A stretch of DNA of 63,517 nucleotides from Pseudomonas fuscovaginae SE-1. Lineage in GTDB: Bacteria; Pseudomonadota; Gammaproteobacteria; Pseudomonadales; Pseudomonadaceae. Shown piece after piece: positions 8,426-18,257 of this stretch. Positions within the stretch are counted from its first letter, which is position 1; every line of letters begins with the position of its first letter. The position numbers and the translations under genes were made by a program. The stretch is from NCBI RefSeq assembly GCF_000364705.1, contig NZ_AQOH01000202.1, forward strand, positions 1 through 63,517. Direction: 5' to 3'. Below the pieces are notes generated by a model, which saw only the letters and a list, made by a program, of their open reading frames with translations, was not told where the DNA came from and made no database searches.

Positions 8426-9352
8426 ATGAGTAAAACTAGGTACCCCAGATTGCTAGGCTTATTGCCGCTGCTCGGCACGTTGCTGCTGGGAGGGTGCAAC
8501 ATGACCTTGCTTGACCCCAAAGGTCAGGTAGGCCTGGACGAACGTAACCTGATCATCACCGCCACGCTGCTGATGCTGTTGGTCGTGGTGCCGGTGATCT
8601 TCATGACCCTGGCCTTTGCATGGAAATACCGTGCATCGAACAAGGACGCCACCTACGCGCCGAAATGGAACCACTCGACCAAGATCGAAATCGTGGTCTG
8701 GGCCGTTCCGGCCATCATCATCCTGTTCCTGGGCATCGTGACCTACAAGTCGACCCACGCCCTGGACCCGTATCGTCCGCTGGAATCCGACGTCAAGCCG
8801 ATCAACGTCGAAGTGGTTTCGCTGGACTGGAAGTGGCTGTTCATCTACCCGGACCAGGGTATCGCCACCGTCAACAAGCTGGTGTTCCCGGCCAACACCC
8901 CCGTCAATTTCCGGATCACCTCCGACTCCGTGATGAACTCGTTCTTCATCCCGGGCCTGGGTGGCCAGATCTACGCGATGGCCGGCATGCAGACCAAGCT
9001 GCACCTGATCTCCAACGAGAATCACGTGTATGAGGGCATCTCCGCCAACTACAGCGGTGCCGGCTTCACCGGTATGAAATTCAAAGCGATCGCAACCAGC
9101 CAGGCGGATTTCGATGCCTGGATTGCTGAGGTCAAGCAGTCACCTAAAAAGCTTGAACAAGCCGAATACGCAGAACTTTCCAAGCCGAGCCAGGACAACC
9201 CGGTCGAGCTTTATTCTTCCGTTACACCGAACCTGTTCCAGGTCATCGTCGACAAGTACGAAGGCATGAAACCAGGCAAGCCGGTCAAGCACGAGAAGAA
9301 GGAAGTGGCCGCAACGGAAGGTTCGCATTCAGCTGCCGGGGCAGAGGAGTAA
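8426..9352 (+). CDS. cyoA: Cytochrome bo3 ubiquinol oxidase subunit II
   Basis: A 308-residue lipoprotein with a signal peptide ending in the lipobox LLLGGC (Cys near residue 23), two membrane segments and a periplasmic cupredoxin-like domain containing [21 protein letters not shown]. The CuA ligands of cytochrome c oxidases are absent, as expected for a quinol oxidase. Subunit II helps form the ubiquinol site of the proton-pumping bo3 oxidase. The start at 8426 is chosen because it places the lipobox correctly and has GAGGT upstream; a frame from 8339 lacks a ribosome-binding site. It is the first gene of cyoABCDE. Confidence 0.96.
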   Translation: MSKTRYPRLLGLLPLLGTLLLGGCNMTLLDPKGQVGLDERNLIITATLLMLLVVVPVIFMTLAFAWKYRASNKDATYAPKWNHSTKIEIVVWAVPAIIILFLGIVTYKSTHALDPYRPLESDVKPINVEVVSLDWKWLFIYPDQGIATVNKLVFPANTPVNFRITSDSVMNSFFIPGLGGQIYAMAGMQTKLHLISNENHVYEGISANYSGAGFTGMKFKAIATSQADFDAWIAEVKQSPKKLEQAEYAELSKPSQDNPVELYSSVTPNLFQVIVDKYEGMKPGKPVKHEKKEVAATEGSHSAAGAEE

Positions 9353-9355
9353 ACG

Positions 9356-11374
9356 ATGTTTGGTAAATTGAGTTGGGACGCGGTCCCGTTCCACGAACCG
9401 ATCGTCATGGTGACACTCGCCATGATCGCGATCGGTGGCCTGGCGGTCTTCGCGGCCATCACCTACTTCAAGAAGTGGACCTACCTGTGGTCCGAGTGGC
9501 TGACTTCGGTCGACCACAAGAAAATCGGCGTGATGTACATCGTCGTCGCCATGGTCATGCTGCTGCGCGGCTTCGCCGACGCGATCATGATGCGTTCCCA
9601 GCTGGCCATGGCCACCGAGGGTTCGCCTGGCTACCTGCCTCCTCATCACTATGACCAGATCTTCACCGCCCACGGTGTGATCATGATCATCTTCATGGCG
9701 ATGCCATTCTTCACCGGCCTGATGAACATTGTCGTGCCGCTGCAGATCGGCGCGCGTGACGTTGCCTACCCGTTCCTGAACTCCCTGAGCTTCTGGCTGC
9801 TGGTTTCCGGCGTGGTGCTGATCAACCTGTCCCTGGGCGTTGGCGAGTTCGCCAAGACCGGCTGGGTTGCCTATCCGCCGCTGTCGGGGCTGCAATACAG
9901 TCCGGGCGTGGGTGTGGACTACTACATCTGGGCGCTGCAGCTGTCGGGTCTGGGTACGACGTTGACCGGGGTCAACTTCCTGGCGACCGTACTGAAGATG
10001 CGTACCCCTGGCATGAAACTGATGGACATGCCGATCTTCACCTGGACCTGCACCTGGGCCAACGTCCTGATCGTGGCTTCGTTCCCGATCCTGACCGCTA
10101 CCCTGGCCCTGCTGACCCTCGACCGTTATCTGGATTTCCACGTGTTCACCAATGAACTCGGCGGCAACCCGATGATGTACGTCAACCTGTTCTGGGCCTG
10201 GGGTCACCCCGAGGTTTACATCCTGATCCTGCCGGCGTTCGGTGTGTTCTCCGAAGTCATCTCGACCTTCTCCGGCAAGAAACTGTTCGGCCACCACTCG
10301 ATGATCTACGCCAGTGGCGCGATCTCGGTGCTGGGTTTCATGGTTTGGCTGCACCACTTCTTCACCATGGGTTCGGGTGCCAACGTCAACGCCTTCTTTG
10401 GCCTGGCGACCATGCTGATCTCGATCCCGACCGGGGTGAAGCTGTTCAACTGGCTGTTCACCATCTACCGTGGCCGCCTGCGTTTCACCAGCCAGGTTCT
10501 GTGGACCCTGGGCTTCATGGTGACTTTCGCCATCGGTGGCATGACCGGCGTTCTGCTGGCCGTTCCGGGTGCCGACTTCGTTCTGCACAACAGCCTGTTC
10601 GTGATCGCGCACTTCCACAACGTGATCATCGGTGGTGCGGTATTCGGCTACATCGCCGGCTTCAGCTTCTGGTTCCCGAAAGCCTTCGGCTTCAAGCTGC
10701 ATGAAGGTTGGGGCAAGGCTGCATTCTGGTTCTGGATCACTGGCTTCTTCGTTGCGTTCATGCCGCTCTACGCTCTGGGCTTCATGGGCATGACCCGTCG
10801 CCTGAACGCCACCACCAACCCTGAGTGGGTACCGTACCTGTACGTTGCCTTCGTCGGTGCGATCCTGATCGCCTTCGGTATCGCTTCGCAGCTGATCCAG
10901 ATCTACGTCAGCGTACGTGATCGCAAGCAGAACCTGGACGTGACCGGCGACCCATGGAACGGCCACACCCTGGAATGGTCGACCTCGTCGCCACCTCCGT
11001 TCTACAACTTCGCCGAACTGCCGAAAGCCGACACCGTCGACGCGTTCACCGAAGCCAAGGAAAACGGTACTGCCTACAGCGTGCCCAAGCGTTACCAGCC
11101 GATCCACATGCCGAACAACACCGCGACCGGTCTGGTCATGGGGGCTCTGCTGACCGTCTTCGGTTTCGCGATGATCTGGCACATCTGGTGGATGGCGATC
11201 GCCAGCCTCGCAGGTACCGTGATCTATTTCATCATCCACGCAGCCCGTGATGATCAGGGCTACATGGTGCCGGTCGAGACCATCGAACGCATCGAAGCCG
11301 AACAGCACAAGGTGCTGGTCGCGGCCAAGGTGATTCCGGCCTCCCGTGTTGAAACCTCGTTGGAAAAGGCTTAA
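9356..11374 (+). CDS. cyoB: Cytochrome bo3 ubiquinol oxidase subunit I
   Basis: A 672-residue haem-copper oxidase subunit I with about 15 membrane helices. Conserved elements include [18 protein letters not shown], the CuB/tyrosine segment [17 protein letters not shown], the CuB histidine pair WLHHFFTMG, and the haem ligands in [13 protein letters not shown]. It holds haem b, haem o3 and CuB, reduces O2 to water and pumps protons. It follows cyoA by 3 bp and the length matches E. coli CyoB (663). Confidence 0.97.
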   Translation: MFGKLSWDAVPFHEPIVMVTLAMIAIGGLAVFAAITYFKKWTYLWSEWLTSVDHKKIGVMYIVVAMVMLLRGFADAIMMRSQLAMATEGSPGYLPPHHYDQIFTAHGVIMIIFMAMPFFTGLMNIVVPLQIGARDVAYPFLNSLSFWLLVSGVVLINLSLGVGEFAKTGWVAYPPLSGLQYSPGVGVDYYIWALQLSGLGTTLTGVNFLATVLKMRTPGMKLMDMPIFTWTCTWANVLIVASFPILTATLALLTLDRYLDFHVFTNELGGNPMMYVNLFWAWGHPEVYILILPAFGVFSEVISTFSGKKLFGHHSMIYASGAISVLGFMVWLHHFFTMGSGANVNAFFGLATMLISIPTGVKLFNWLFTIYRGRLRFTSQVLWTLGFMVTFAIGGMTGVLLAVPGADFVLHNSLFVIAHFHNVIIGGAVFGYIAGFSFWFPKAFGFKLHEGWGKAAFWFWITGFFVAFMPLYALGFMGMTRRLNATTNPEWVPYLYVAFVGAILIAFGIASQLIQIYVSVRDRKQNLDVTGDPWNGHTLEWSTSSPPPFYNFAELPKADTVDAFTEAKENGTAYSVPKRYQPIHMPNNTATGLVMGALLTVFGFAMIWHIWWMAIASLAGTVIYFIIHAARDDQGYMVPVETIERIEAEQHKVLVAAKVIPASRVETSLEKA

Positions 11375-11377
11375 ACC

Positions 11378-12004
11378 ATGTCGAATGCAGTGACTCATGC
11401 TGGACACGCCCATGGTCATGACCATGGGCATGATGACCACCACCACGACTCGGGCGAGATGACCGTATTCGGTTTCTGGCTCTACCTGATGACCGACTGC
11501 ATCCTGTTTGCGTCGATCTTCGCAGCGTACGCGGTACTGGTTAACAACGTAGCGGGTGGCCCGTCGGGCCACGACATCTTCGAGCTGCCCTACGTGCTGG
11601 GCGAAACCGCCTGCCTGTTGCTCAGCTCGATCACCTACGGCTTCGCCATGCTGGCGTTGTTCAAGGGCAAGAAAGGCCAGGTACTGGGCTGGTTGGCAAT
11701 CACCTTCCTGTTCGGCCTGGGCTTCATCGGCATGGAAATCAACGAATTCCACCTGCTGATCGAAGAAGGCTACGGTCCTAACCGCAGCGGCTTCCTGTCC
11801 GGTTTCTTCACCCTGGTCGGGACCCACGGTCTGCACGTCACCAGCGGCCTGATCTGGATGGCCGTGATGATGTACCAGGTCTGGAAAAACGGCCTGACGC
11901 CGACCAACACCACTCGCCTGAGCTGCCTGAGCCTGTTCTGGCACTTCCTGGACGTCGTGTGGATCTGCGTATTCACCGTTGTTTACCTGATGGGGACCCT
12001 GTAA
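11378..12004 (+). CDS. cyoC: Cytochrome bo3 ubiquinol oxidase subunit III
   Basis: A 208-residue membrane protein with five predicted helices and the subunit III motifs [18 protein letters not shown] and [15 protein letters not shown] His/Asp-rich stretch ([16 protein letters not shown]) near residues 8-25 may bind metal and is longer than usual. Subunit III stabilises the oxidase core. It starts 3 bp after cyoB, and its stop touches the start of cyoD. Confidence 0.96.
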   Translation: MSNAVTHAGHAHGHDHGHDDHHHDSGEMTVFGFWLYLMTDCILFASIFAAYAVLVNNVAGGPSGHDIFELPYVLGETACLLLSSITYGFAMLALFKGKKGQVLGWLAITFLFGLGFIGMEINEFHLLIEEGYGPNRSGFLSGFFTLVGTHGLHVTSGLIWMAVMMYQVWKNGLTPTNTTRLSCLSLFWHFLDVVWICVFTVVYLMGTL

Positions 12005-12334
12005 ATGGCTAATGCACACCATTCCAGTGATGCCAACCATGGCAGCGTGAAGTCCTACATGATCGGCTTCATCCTGTCGATCATCCTGACTGCCATCCCG
12101 TTCGGCCTGGTGATGTACCCGTCGCTGCCAAAAGCCGCGACCCTGTGGATCATCCTGATCTTCGCCGTGATCCAGGTGCTGGTGCACCTGGTGTACTTCC
12201 TGCACCTGGACCGTTCCGCCGCGCAGCGTAACAACGTGATCGCGTTCATTTTCGCGGCGCTGGTGATCGTCCTGCTGGTAGGTCTGTCGCTGTGGATCAT
12301 GTTCACCATCCACGCCGTCATGATGGCGAAGTGA
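12005..12334 (+). CDS. cyoD: Cytochrome bo3 ubiquinol oxidase subunit IV
   Basis: A 109-residue protein with three hydrophobic segments and the family motif [14 protein letters not shown] near its middle. CyoD assists CuB incorporation and assembly of subunits I and III. It begins directly after the cyoC stop, with its ribosome-binding site inside the cyoC end, which suggests translational coupling. Confidence 0.95.
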   Translation: MANAHHSSDANHGSVKSYMIGFILSIILTAIPFGLVMYPSLPKAATLWIILIFAVIQVLVHLVYFLHLDRSAAQRNNVIAFIFAALVIVLLVGLSLWIMFTIHAVMMAK

Positions 12335-12344
12335 GGTAAACCCG

Positions 12345-13232
12345 ATGTCGCTCAAGCACTTTATCCAAATCACCAAACCGGGGATCATTTTCGGTAACGT
12401 GCTTTCTGTGGCGGGTGGTTTCTTCCTGGCCTCCAAGGGGCATGTCGATCTGGCCATCTTCCTGGCGGCCATGATCGGCACTTCGCTGGTGGTCGCGTCC
12501 GGTTGCGTGTTCAACAACTGCATCGACCGTGACATCGACCTGAAGATGGAGCGCACCAAGAACCGCGTGCTGGTCCAGGGCCTCATCTCCCTGAAACTGG
12601 CACTGGTCTACGCGACCGTCCTGGGCGTTGCCGGCGTGGCCTTGCTGTACCGCGTCGCCAACCCGTTGGCGGCGCTGTTCGCGGTGATCGGCTTCGTCAT
12701 CTACGTCGGTCTCTACAGCCTGTACTTCAAGCGCAAGTCGGTTCACGGCACGCTGATCGGCAGTCTGTCGGGGGCGATGCCACCGGTGATCGGTTACGTT
12801 GCGGTCAGCAACAGCTTCGACATGGCGGCATTGACGCTGCTGGTGATGTTCAGCCTGTGGCAGATGCCGCATTCCTACGCCATCGCGATCTTCCGCTTCA
12901 ACGACTACCTGGCCGCATCGATTCCGGTGCTGCCGGTGAAGCGCGGGATCGTCGTGGCCAAGAAGCACATCCTGCTCTACATCCTGGCTTTCGTCGCCGC
13001 GACGCTGATGCTGACCTTCAGCGGCTATGCCGGCATGAGCTACCTCGCCGTGGCCGCAGCCATGGGCATGTACTGGCTGTACATGGCCTGGACCGGCTAC
13101 AAGGCGGTGGATGACACGGTCTGGGCACGCAAGCTGTTCGTGTTCTCGATCTTCACCATTACCGCCCTGAGCGTGATGATGTCCCTGGATTTCAAAGTGC
13201 CGAGCGAGTTGTTGCTGACTTATGCGCACTGA
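12345..13232 (+). CDS. cyoE: Protohaem IX farnesyltransferase (haem O synthase)
   Basis: A 295-residue UbiA-type prenyltransferase with seven to nine membrane helices. It shows the first aspartate-rich motif [18 protein letters not shown] and the conserved [21 protein letters not shown]. It adds a farnesyl group to haem b to make haem o for the o3 site of CyoB, so it serves the preceding four genes. It lies 10 bp after cyoD and is followed by a strong terminator, which closes the operon. Confidence 0.96.
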   Translation: MSLKHFIQITKPGIIFGNVLSVAGGFFLASKGHVDLAIFLAAMIGTSLVVASGCVFNNCIDRDIDLKMERTKNRVLVQGLISLKLALVYATVLGVAGVALLYRVANPLAALFAVIGFVIYVGLYSLYFKRKSVHGTLIGSLSGAMPPVIGYVAVSNSFDMAALTLLVMFSLWQMPHSYAIAIFRFNDYLAASIPVLPVKRGIVVAKKHILLYILAFVAATLMLTFSGYAGMSYLAVAAAMGMYWLYMAWTGYKAVDDTVWARKLFVFSIFTITALSVMMSLDFKVPSELLLTYAH

Positions 13233-13248
13233 GTGACCCGCATGACGG

Positions 13249-13286
13249 AAAAGCCCCGCCTTCGAGAGAAGAGCGGGGCTTTTTTT
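13249..13286 (+). terminator. Rho-independent terminator of cyoABCDE
   Basis: AAGCCCCGC at 13251-13259 pairs with GCGGGGCTT at 13273-13281 and is followed by a run of seven T. It lies 17 bp after the cyoE stop. Confidence 0.92.
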
Positions 13287-13354
13287 CTGTCGCCGGGCAG
13301 CACGGACATGCGGGGTGGGCCAAACGCCTCCCGCGCGGGGGGGCAGCGGATCGG

Positions 13355-13422
13355 TATGGCGAAAGGCTTACACGCGCTGGCAGTGATCTCCTCTGTTGAC
13401 GATTCCCGGGTGGGCTTAATCT
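13355..13422 (+). promoter_or_regulatory. Promoter and activator-like box of the first RsmX-like sRNA
   Basis: TTGACG (13396-13401) and TAATCT (13417-13422) form a sigma-70-type pair with a 15-bp spacer. Upstream, AAAGGCTTACACGC (13362-13375) contains CTTACA, the right half of the GacA upstream activating sequence TGTAAG-N6-CTTACA; the left half here is TATGGC and matches poorly. The same box recurs before the second sRNA at the same distance (CTTACA ends 45 bp before the -10 in both), which is the best evidence that it is functional. Confidence 0.7.
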
Positions 13423-13428
13423 ACACCC

Positions 13429-13539
13429 ACTGCTGCTGCGCAAGGATGTGTACAGCTTCAGGGAAGACAGGCCCGGACCAGGACGGTCGATGACAGGAGT
13501 CGTTATGGGCGACAAGGAACCCGCTTCGGCGGGTTTTTT
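13429..13539 (+). ncRNA. rsmX: RsmX-like small regulatory RNA, copy 1
   Basis: About 111 nt from the inferred +1 to the T-run. It has six GGA motifs, most placed in hairpin loops: GCA-AGGA-TGT, GACC-AGGA-CGGTC and GAC-AGGA-GTC. It ends in the terminator ACCCGC-TTCG-GCGGGT (13519-13534) plus six T. sRNAs of this build (RsmX/Y/Z) titrate the translational repressors RsmA/RsmE and are switched on by GacS/GacA. The second copy at 20544-20656 keeps the promoter, the 5' end (ACACCCA..CTGCTGC) and the terminator but varies between hairpins, the pattern expected of a structured RNA. It sits alone between cyoE and a chemoreceptor gene. Confidence 0.85.
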
Positions 13540-13813
13540 GTTGCCTGTGGAAAAGTGAGGTTTATTCAATTTCCGGCCTTTTGCCCCTGATATCGCGCCT
13601 GGCCGTACCGACAAGGATGTTTCTGGTAGGCGGATGCTGATTTTTCATCGCCTTGAGCATGGCCCCGGCCACCGCTGTCGGTGGTAACTGCCACCGGGTC
13701 TATTTTTCGAAGTGCACTTCAAGTTGTCATATGACTTGCCGATAGCCTGCCAACCGTCGGCAGCCATGCCTACGCTATTTCACTTCGGATCATCCCAGGA
13801 AAAGGCCGCCGTC

Positions 13814-15439
13814 ATGCTTCTTCGCCAAATGAATATCGCGCCTCGCGCAGCGCTCGGATTTGCCCTGATTGCCGTTCTTGTGGCCTTCCTCGGCCTGTTT
13901 GCCTTGGAGAAGATGTCGAGCATCCGCGACAGTGAGGTGGTGGTGGAAACCCAATGGCTGCCGAGCATTCGCGGTGGTGACGAGATTCGCGAGCTCATGT
14001 TGCGCATCCGTACGATCTCTCTGCGCATGGCCCTCGACCCGGATCCGAAGAACGTCGCCACGTACCGCTCGCAGATGGACACGCGCGACAAGGAACTGAG
14101 CGAGAAGATCCTCGCCTACGACAAACTGGTGACCACGCCGGAGACCCGGGTGTTGTATGACCAGTTCAAGTCGACCTTCGCCACCTACCGTTCCGGTATC
14201 GCCCAATCGTTCACCCTGGCCGAGCAGGGGCGACGCGAGGAACTGATCAAGCTGTTGCTGGTGGACATGAAGACCGTGGTCGATGGTTCCGGCAAGCAGC
14301 TCAACGACCTGGCCGACCTGTTCAGCAAGCGGGTCGAGGCCGAGAGCGTGAAGTCCGAGGCGCACTACAGCAATTCGCGGACGATCGTCATCCTGTTCAT
14401 CGTGCTGGCGGCGCTGGCCACCGTGGCCCTGGCGATGCTGCTCACCCGCAGTATCGTCAAACCCCTGAGTGAGGCCCTGAACGCCGCGAAGCACGTCGCT
14501 CGCGGCGACCTGACCCAGAATATCGAGGCCCGCGGTACCGACGAGGTCAGCCAGTTGCTCGAAGCGCTGGCGACCATGCAGCAGACCTTGCGCAATACCT
14601 TGCAAGGTATCACCGGCTCTTCCGTGCAACTGGCGACCGCGGCCGACGAGTTGAACGCGGTCACGCTCAACAGCACCCGCGACCTGCAGCAGCAGAACGA
14701 CGAAATCGAGCAGGCGGCCACCGCCGTCAACGAAATGACCGCTGCGGTGGAAGAAGTGGCGCGCAATGCCGTGTCCACGTCCGAGGCCACGCGCGAGTCC
14801 AGCGAGTCGGCCCGGTTGGGTCAGGAGCGGGTCAGCGAAACGGCCGAGGCGATCAATGCCCTGGCCGGCGAGGTGGAGCAGACCGCTGAACTGGTGCAGT
14901 CCCTGGCCGTTCAGTCCCAGGACATCGGCAAGGTGCTCGACGTGATTCGGGCGATTGCCGAACAGACCAACCTGCTGGCCCTCAACGCTGCCATCGAGGC
15001 GGCCCGGGCCGGCGAGAGCGGACGGGGTTTCGCGGTGGTGGCCGATGAGGTCCGGGCCCTGGCCTACCGCACGCAGCAATCGACCCAGGAAATCGAACAG
15101 ATGGTGCAGGGCATGCGCAACAGCTCGACCCAGGCCCTGGATTCGATGCAGGCCAGTTCCCGGCGCGCTGCCAGCACCCTGGTACTGGCCGAGCGGGCGG
15201 GCGATGCCCTGAAGACCATCACCGCCTCGGTGAGCCAGATCCATGAGCGCAACCTGGTGATCGCCAGCGCTGCCGAGGAGCAGGCCCAGGTGGCCCGTGA
15301 AGTCGATCGCAACCTGGTGAACATCCGCGATCTGTCGCTACGTTCGGCGGCCGGTGCCGACCAGACCAGCGCCTCCAGCCACGAGCTGGCGCAACTGGCC
15401 AACTCACTGCGCGGGATGGTCGGGCAGTTTCGCGTCTGA
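13814..15439 (+). CDS. Methyl-accepting chemotaxis protein
   Basis: A 541-residue transmembrane chemoreceptor. It has an N-terminal membrane helix (about 10-30), a periplasmic four-helix-bundle ligand-binding domain (about 35-188, 4HB_MCP type), a second membrane helix (about 190-210), a HAMP domain (to about 265), and a signalling domain with the tip [18 protein letters not shown] near residue 385. The ligand is not predictable, although 4HB domains often bind small organic acids or amino acids. The start at 13814 is preferred over upstream GTG/ATG codons because AGGAAAAGG lies upstream and the protein then begins just before the first membrane helix. Its last 36 bp overlap the end of the convergent DedA gene. 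Confidence 0.93.
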   Translation: MLLRQMNIAPRAALGFALIAVLVAFLGLFALEKMSSIRDSEVVVETQWLPSIRGGDEIRELMLRIRTISLRMALDPDPKNVATYRSQMDTRDKELSEKILAYDKLVTTPETRVLYDQFKSTFATYRSGIAQSFTLAEQGRREELIKLLLVDMKTVVDGSGKQLNDLADLFSKRVEAESVKSEAHYSNSRTIVILFIVLAALATVALAMLLTRSIVKPLSEALNAAKHVARGDLTQNIEARGTDEVSQLLEALATMQQTLRNTLQGITGSSVQLATAADELNAVTLNSTRDLQQQNDEIEQAATAVNEMTAAVEEVARNAVSTSEATRESSESARLGQERVSETAEAINALAGEVEQTAELVQSLAVQSQDIGKVLDVIRAIAEQTNLLALNAAIEAARAGESGRGFAVVADEVRALAYRTQQSTQEIEQMVQGMRNSSTQALDSMQASSRRAASTLVLAERAGDALKTITASVSQIHERNLVIASAAEEQAQVAREVDRNLVNIRDLSLRSAAGADQTSASSHELAQLANSLRGMVGQFRV

Positions 15440-16045
15440 CCGGCGCGCCTTGCGCCGGGCCCGTTGATGGCGGATCAGGGCGATCGCCGCCATCAACAGC
15501 ACCACGCCGACCGCGATGGGCAGGCGATAGGGTTTGAGATTACCGAACACTTGTTCGAGAAACTCGCCGGCCCAATAGCCGCCGGAGGCGAACAGGGCGG
15601 CCCAGACCGCCGCCCCGAACAGGTTGATCACACTGAAGCGCAGCGGCGACAGGCCGCTGGCGCCGATCACCAGCGGGCCGACCAGGCGCATGCCGTAGAG
15701 AAAGCGTACGGAAAACACGGACACCAGCGGGTAGCGCACGATCAGCCCGGTGACCCGCTCGATCGCCGCCTGCTGGCGGTGCAGGCGTGGCAGCAGGCGG
15801 GCGCCGAAGAAGCGTCCGGCCCAGAACAGCAACTGGTCGCCGAGCATGCCGCCCAGGCTCGCCCAGAAAATCACCGTTCCCAGGTGCAGCACCTGCTGAT
15901 GCGCCGCCACTCCGCCGAGAATCAGGATGGTTTCACCCTCCAGCAGACAGCCGATGAAAATGGCCCAGTAACCGTACGTGGCGAGCAGGTAGTTGAAGTC
16001 GACGTGTTCGAACATGGGCGCGGGTCGATCCGGTTCTGGGTCCAT
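15404..16045 (-). CDS. DedA-family inner membrane protein
   Basis: About 213 residues with the DedA (SNARE-associated/VTT) features: the N-terminal re-entrant segment [22 protein letters not shown], the glycine-rich [20 protein letters not shown], the arginine-containing [18 protein letters not shown] and C-terminal helices. Members are proposed to flip polyprenyl-phosphate or phospholipids and to support proton-motive-force homeostasis and polymyxin tolerance. Position 16015 is an alternative start ([11 protein letters not shown]); neither start has a strong ribosome-binding site. Its 3' end overlaps the convergent chemoreceptor gene by 36 bp. Confidence 0.88.
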   Translation of the reverse strand: MDPEPDRPAPMFEHVDFNYLLATYGYWAIFIGCLLEGETILILGGVAAHQQVLHLGTVIFWASLGGMLGDQLLFWAGRFFGARLLPRLHRQQAAIERVTGLIVRYPLVSVFSVRFLYGMRLVGPLVIGASGLSPLRFSVINLFGAAVWAALFASGGYWAGEFLEQVFGNLKPYRLPIAVGVVLLMAAIALIRHQRARRKARRSDAKLPDHPAQ

Positions 16046-16120
16046 GGACGGCCTTGCGTGCAGGCAAGGCCCTTGCAGGGTCTGATCTGGCGGCGTGGCG
16101 AAAGTGCCCGGACAATCGTT

Positions 16121-16960
16121 CTAGGCGGTGTTTTTCAACTCGCTGGACTGGCGTCCCAGCCATTCCCGCGGGCTTTCGCCGATCTTGCGGCGAAACGCCC
16201 GCGCCAGCGCCGACGGGCTTTCGTAACCGACCTCATCGGCGATCAGGGCGATCGGCCGGCCTTCGCGCAGGCGCTTCTGGGCCAGGCTGACTCGCCAACT
16301 GAGCACGTAGTCCGCCGGCGTCTGCCCGACCACCTTGTGAAAGTGCGCGGCGAAGCTGGCCCGCGACATGTTCGCTTCCTGTGCGAGTTCGGCGACGGTC
16401 CAGGGCCGCTCGGGATGGTTGTGCATCATGGTCATGGCGCGAGCCAGGCGCAGATCCGCCAGGCCGGCCATCATCCCGGTGGTCATGCTGTGGTAGGCCA
16501 TCATGTGGCGCAGGAACTGGATCACCATCAGTTCGAACAGGCGGTTCATCACCGCTTCGCGACCACAGTGCTCGGCGAAGGCTTCGCCGAACAGCCAGTC
16601 CAGGGTGCCCTCGATCATCGGCACGGCCTTGAGCGGCATCACGATCGTGTCGGACAGGGCCACGGACAACGGATTGTCGATACCGCCATCGAAACGCAAC
16701 GAGGCGCAGACCAGCTCTGCGGCATCAGCCTCGCTGGCGAGCAGTCGATGGGGCAGGGGACGGGGAATGAGGACCAGGCTCGGCTCTTCGAGACGCAGCT
16801 TCCTGCCTGCGGACTCGAGGTTGAGCCGACCGCTCTTGAGCAGATGCACGTGCCCGCTGGGCTGCGCGCCGTCGATACCGAGCTGGCCCTGCAACGGGCC
16901 GCTGTGAAAGGTGTGGGCGGCGATACCGAAGTGGGTCAGCAGGGTCGACAGGCGATCCAT
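16121..16960 (-). CDS. AraC-family transcriptional regulator (cupin sensor)
   Basis: A 279-residue regulator with an N-terminal cupin domain (AraC_binding_2/Cupin_6 type; GHVHLLKSGRLNLES, PSLVLIPRPLPHRL) and a C-terminal AraC double helix-turn-helix. The DNA-binding part contains WTVAELAQEANMSRASFAAHF and IALIADEVGYESPSALARAF. It is divergent from the alpha/beta hydrolase gene at 17108, which is the most likely target; related Pseudomonas regulators sit beside oxidoreductase or hydrolase genes. The start at 16960 removes an N-terminal extension unlike the family. Confidence 0.88.
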   Translation of the reverse strand: MDRLSTLLTHFGIAAHTFHSGPLQGQLGIDGAQPSGHVHLLKSGRLNLESAGRKLRLEEPSLVLIPRPLPHRLLASEADAAELVCASLRFDGGIDNPLSVALSDTIVMPLKAVPMIEGTLDWLFGEAFAEHCGREAVMNRLFELMVIQFLRHMMAYHSMTTGMMAGLADLRLARAMTMMHNHPERPWTVAELAQEANMSRASFAAHFHKVVGQTPADYVLSWRVSLAQKRLREGRPIALIADEVGYESPSALARAFRRKIGESPREWLGRQSSELKNTA

Positions 16961-17107
16961 GGATGGGTGCTCGCTGGAGGGTTTAGACGATCTGCCGTAT
17001 ATCATCGACAAAAAGGCGCCATTCGTAAACGTGTTTTCGCCATCATGGCTCCACGTTCAAACCGCCGCTTCCGGCGGGCCCGTCACTTCAAACGAAAGGA
17101 ACTGCCG

Positions 17108-17932
17108 ATGAAAACCTCCCGTCTTTGCGCTGTGTCGAAACTCTTCGCTGCCGTCGCCATTGCCGCCGGAGCACTGTCCGTGGGGTGGAGCGGCGCGGCT
17201 GCGGCCGCCACCGAGCCGGCCGGGAAGCCTACCGTGGTCCTGGTTCATGGCGCCTTCGCCGAGTCTTCCAGTTGGAACGGGGTGATTGCCCGCCTGCAGG
17301 CCAAGGGTTATCCGGTGGTCGCCGTCGCCAACCCGCTGCACAGTGTGAAGAGCGATTCCGATTACGTCGCCGATATTGTCGAACATACGCCGGGTCCGGT
17401 GATCCTGGTGGGGCATTCCTACGGCGGTGCGGTGATTTCCAACGCGGTCCATGGGCAGTCCAACGTCAAGGCACTGGTCTACGTCGCCGCCTTCGCTCCG
17501 GAAAAAGGCGAGACCGCGATCGAGCTGTCCGGCCGCTTCCCGGGTGGTACCCTCGGCCCGGCTCTGGCACCTGCGGTGCAACTGAAGAATGGCACCGTGG
17601 ACCTGTTCATTCAGCAGGACAAGTTCCCGGCACAGTTCGCCGCCGATGTTCCGGCGCAAGAGGCGGCGCTGATGGCGGCGACCCAACGGCCGATCGCCGA
17701 GGCCGCGCTGAAGGAAGCCTCGGGTGAGCCGGCCTGGAAGACCCTGCCGTCCTGGTTCATCTACGGTTCGGCGGACAAGAACATTCCCGAGGCGGCCCTG
17801 AAGTTCATGGCCGACCGTGCCGGCTCCCGCGAGACCGTGGACATCAAGGGCGCATCCCATGTGGTGATGGTGTCCAACCCGGACAAGGTGGCGGCGATCA
17901 TCGAGGACGCGGCCAAGGCCACCGCCAAGTAA
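17108..17932 (+). CDS. Exported alpha/beta hydrolase
   Basis: A 274-residue alpha/beta-hydrolase with a Sec signal peptide (about residues 1-35, ending GAAAAA). The fold is shown by VVLVHGAFAESSSWNGVI (oxyanion loop), the nucleophile elbow VGHSYGGAV (Ser near residue 106), and the catalytic histidine in GASHVVMVSNP near the end. It most resembles the small esterase-type hydrolases of the hydroxynitrile lyase/salicylate esterase-like group found in many Proteobacteria. The substrate is unknown. AAAGGA precedes the start. It is divergent from the AraC regulator, which may control it. Confidence 0.88.
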   Translation: MKTSRLCAVSKLFAAVAIAAGALSVGWSGAAAAATEPAGKPTVVLVHGAFAESSSWNGVIARLQAKGYPVVAVANPLHSVKSDSDYVADIVEHTPGPVILVGHSYGGAVISNAVHGQSNVKALVYVAAFAPEKGETAIELSGRFPGGTLGPALAPAVQLKNGTVDLFIQQDKFPAQFAADVPAQEAALMAATQRPIAEAALKEASGEPAWKTLPSWFIYGSADKNIPEAALKFMADRAGSRETVDIKGASHVVMVSNPDKVAAIIEDAAKATAK

Positions 17933-18002
17933 GGCATTTGCCACGCAATGGACGTTTCACTCTGGGGGAGGCTCTATGGTTTTGCACAGGACCTGAGGGC
18001 CA

Positions 18003-18108
18003 CTCGCGGATAAATCCGGCTTGTGTCGCACGTCCATTTTGTGTAAGCCAACTGTCTTTTGAGCGGTCGGATACTGGCCGCCTTTGGTGGTTCGCGGATA
18101 AACCGGGG
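18003..18108. repeat. Pair of short REP-like direct repeats
   Basis: CTCGCGGATAAATCCGG at 18003-18019 and TTCGCGGATAAACCGG at 18091-18106 are near-identical, 88 bp apart, in the 325-bp gap between the hydrolase and LysR genes. The core resembles the extragenic palindromes common in fluorescent pseudomonads. The rest of this gap holds no gene. Confidence 0.4.
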
Positions 18109-18257
18109 CGCCGGACCGCCGGCTTCCACGGTGCGGCGCGATAGCGGTCCTGATGTCGCCACGCTGGGCGGTGAATGGCCGCCGTTGGCGGATCGCCAGC
18201 AAGCCGGCTCCAGTCTCGGCAGGCCCCGCCCACTACCTGGATGTTCCACGGGTGGCC

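Noticed and set aside
9329..12586. 1085-codon open frame antisense to cyoB-cyoC-cyoD
   Set aside because: It mirrors conserved oxidase genes in a high-GC genome where the antisense frame lacks stops because of third-position GC; the protein is His/Gln/Asp/Arg-rich without domains.
15464..17107. Upstream extension of the hydrolase frame across dedA and araC
   Set aside because: The hydrolase begins with a clear signal peptide and ribosome-binding site at 17108; the upstream part is antisense to two real genes.
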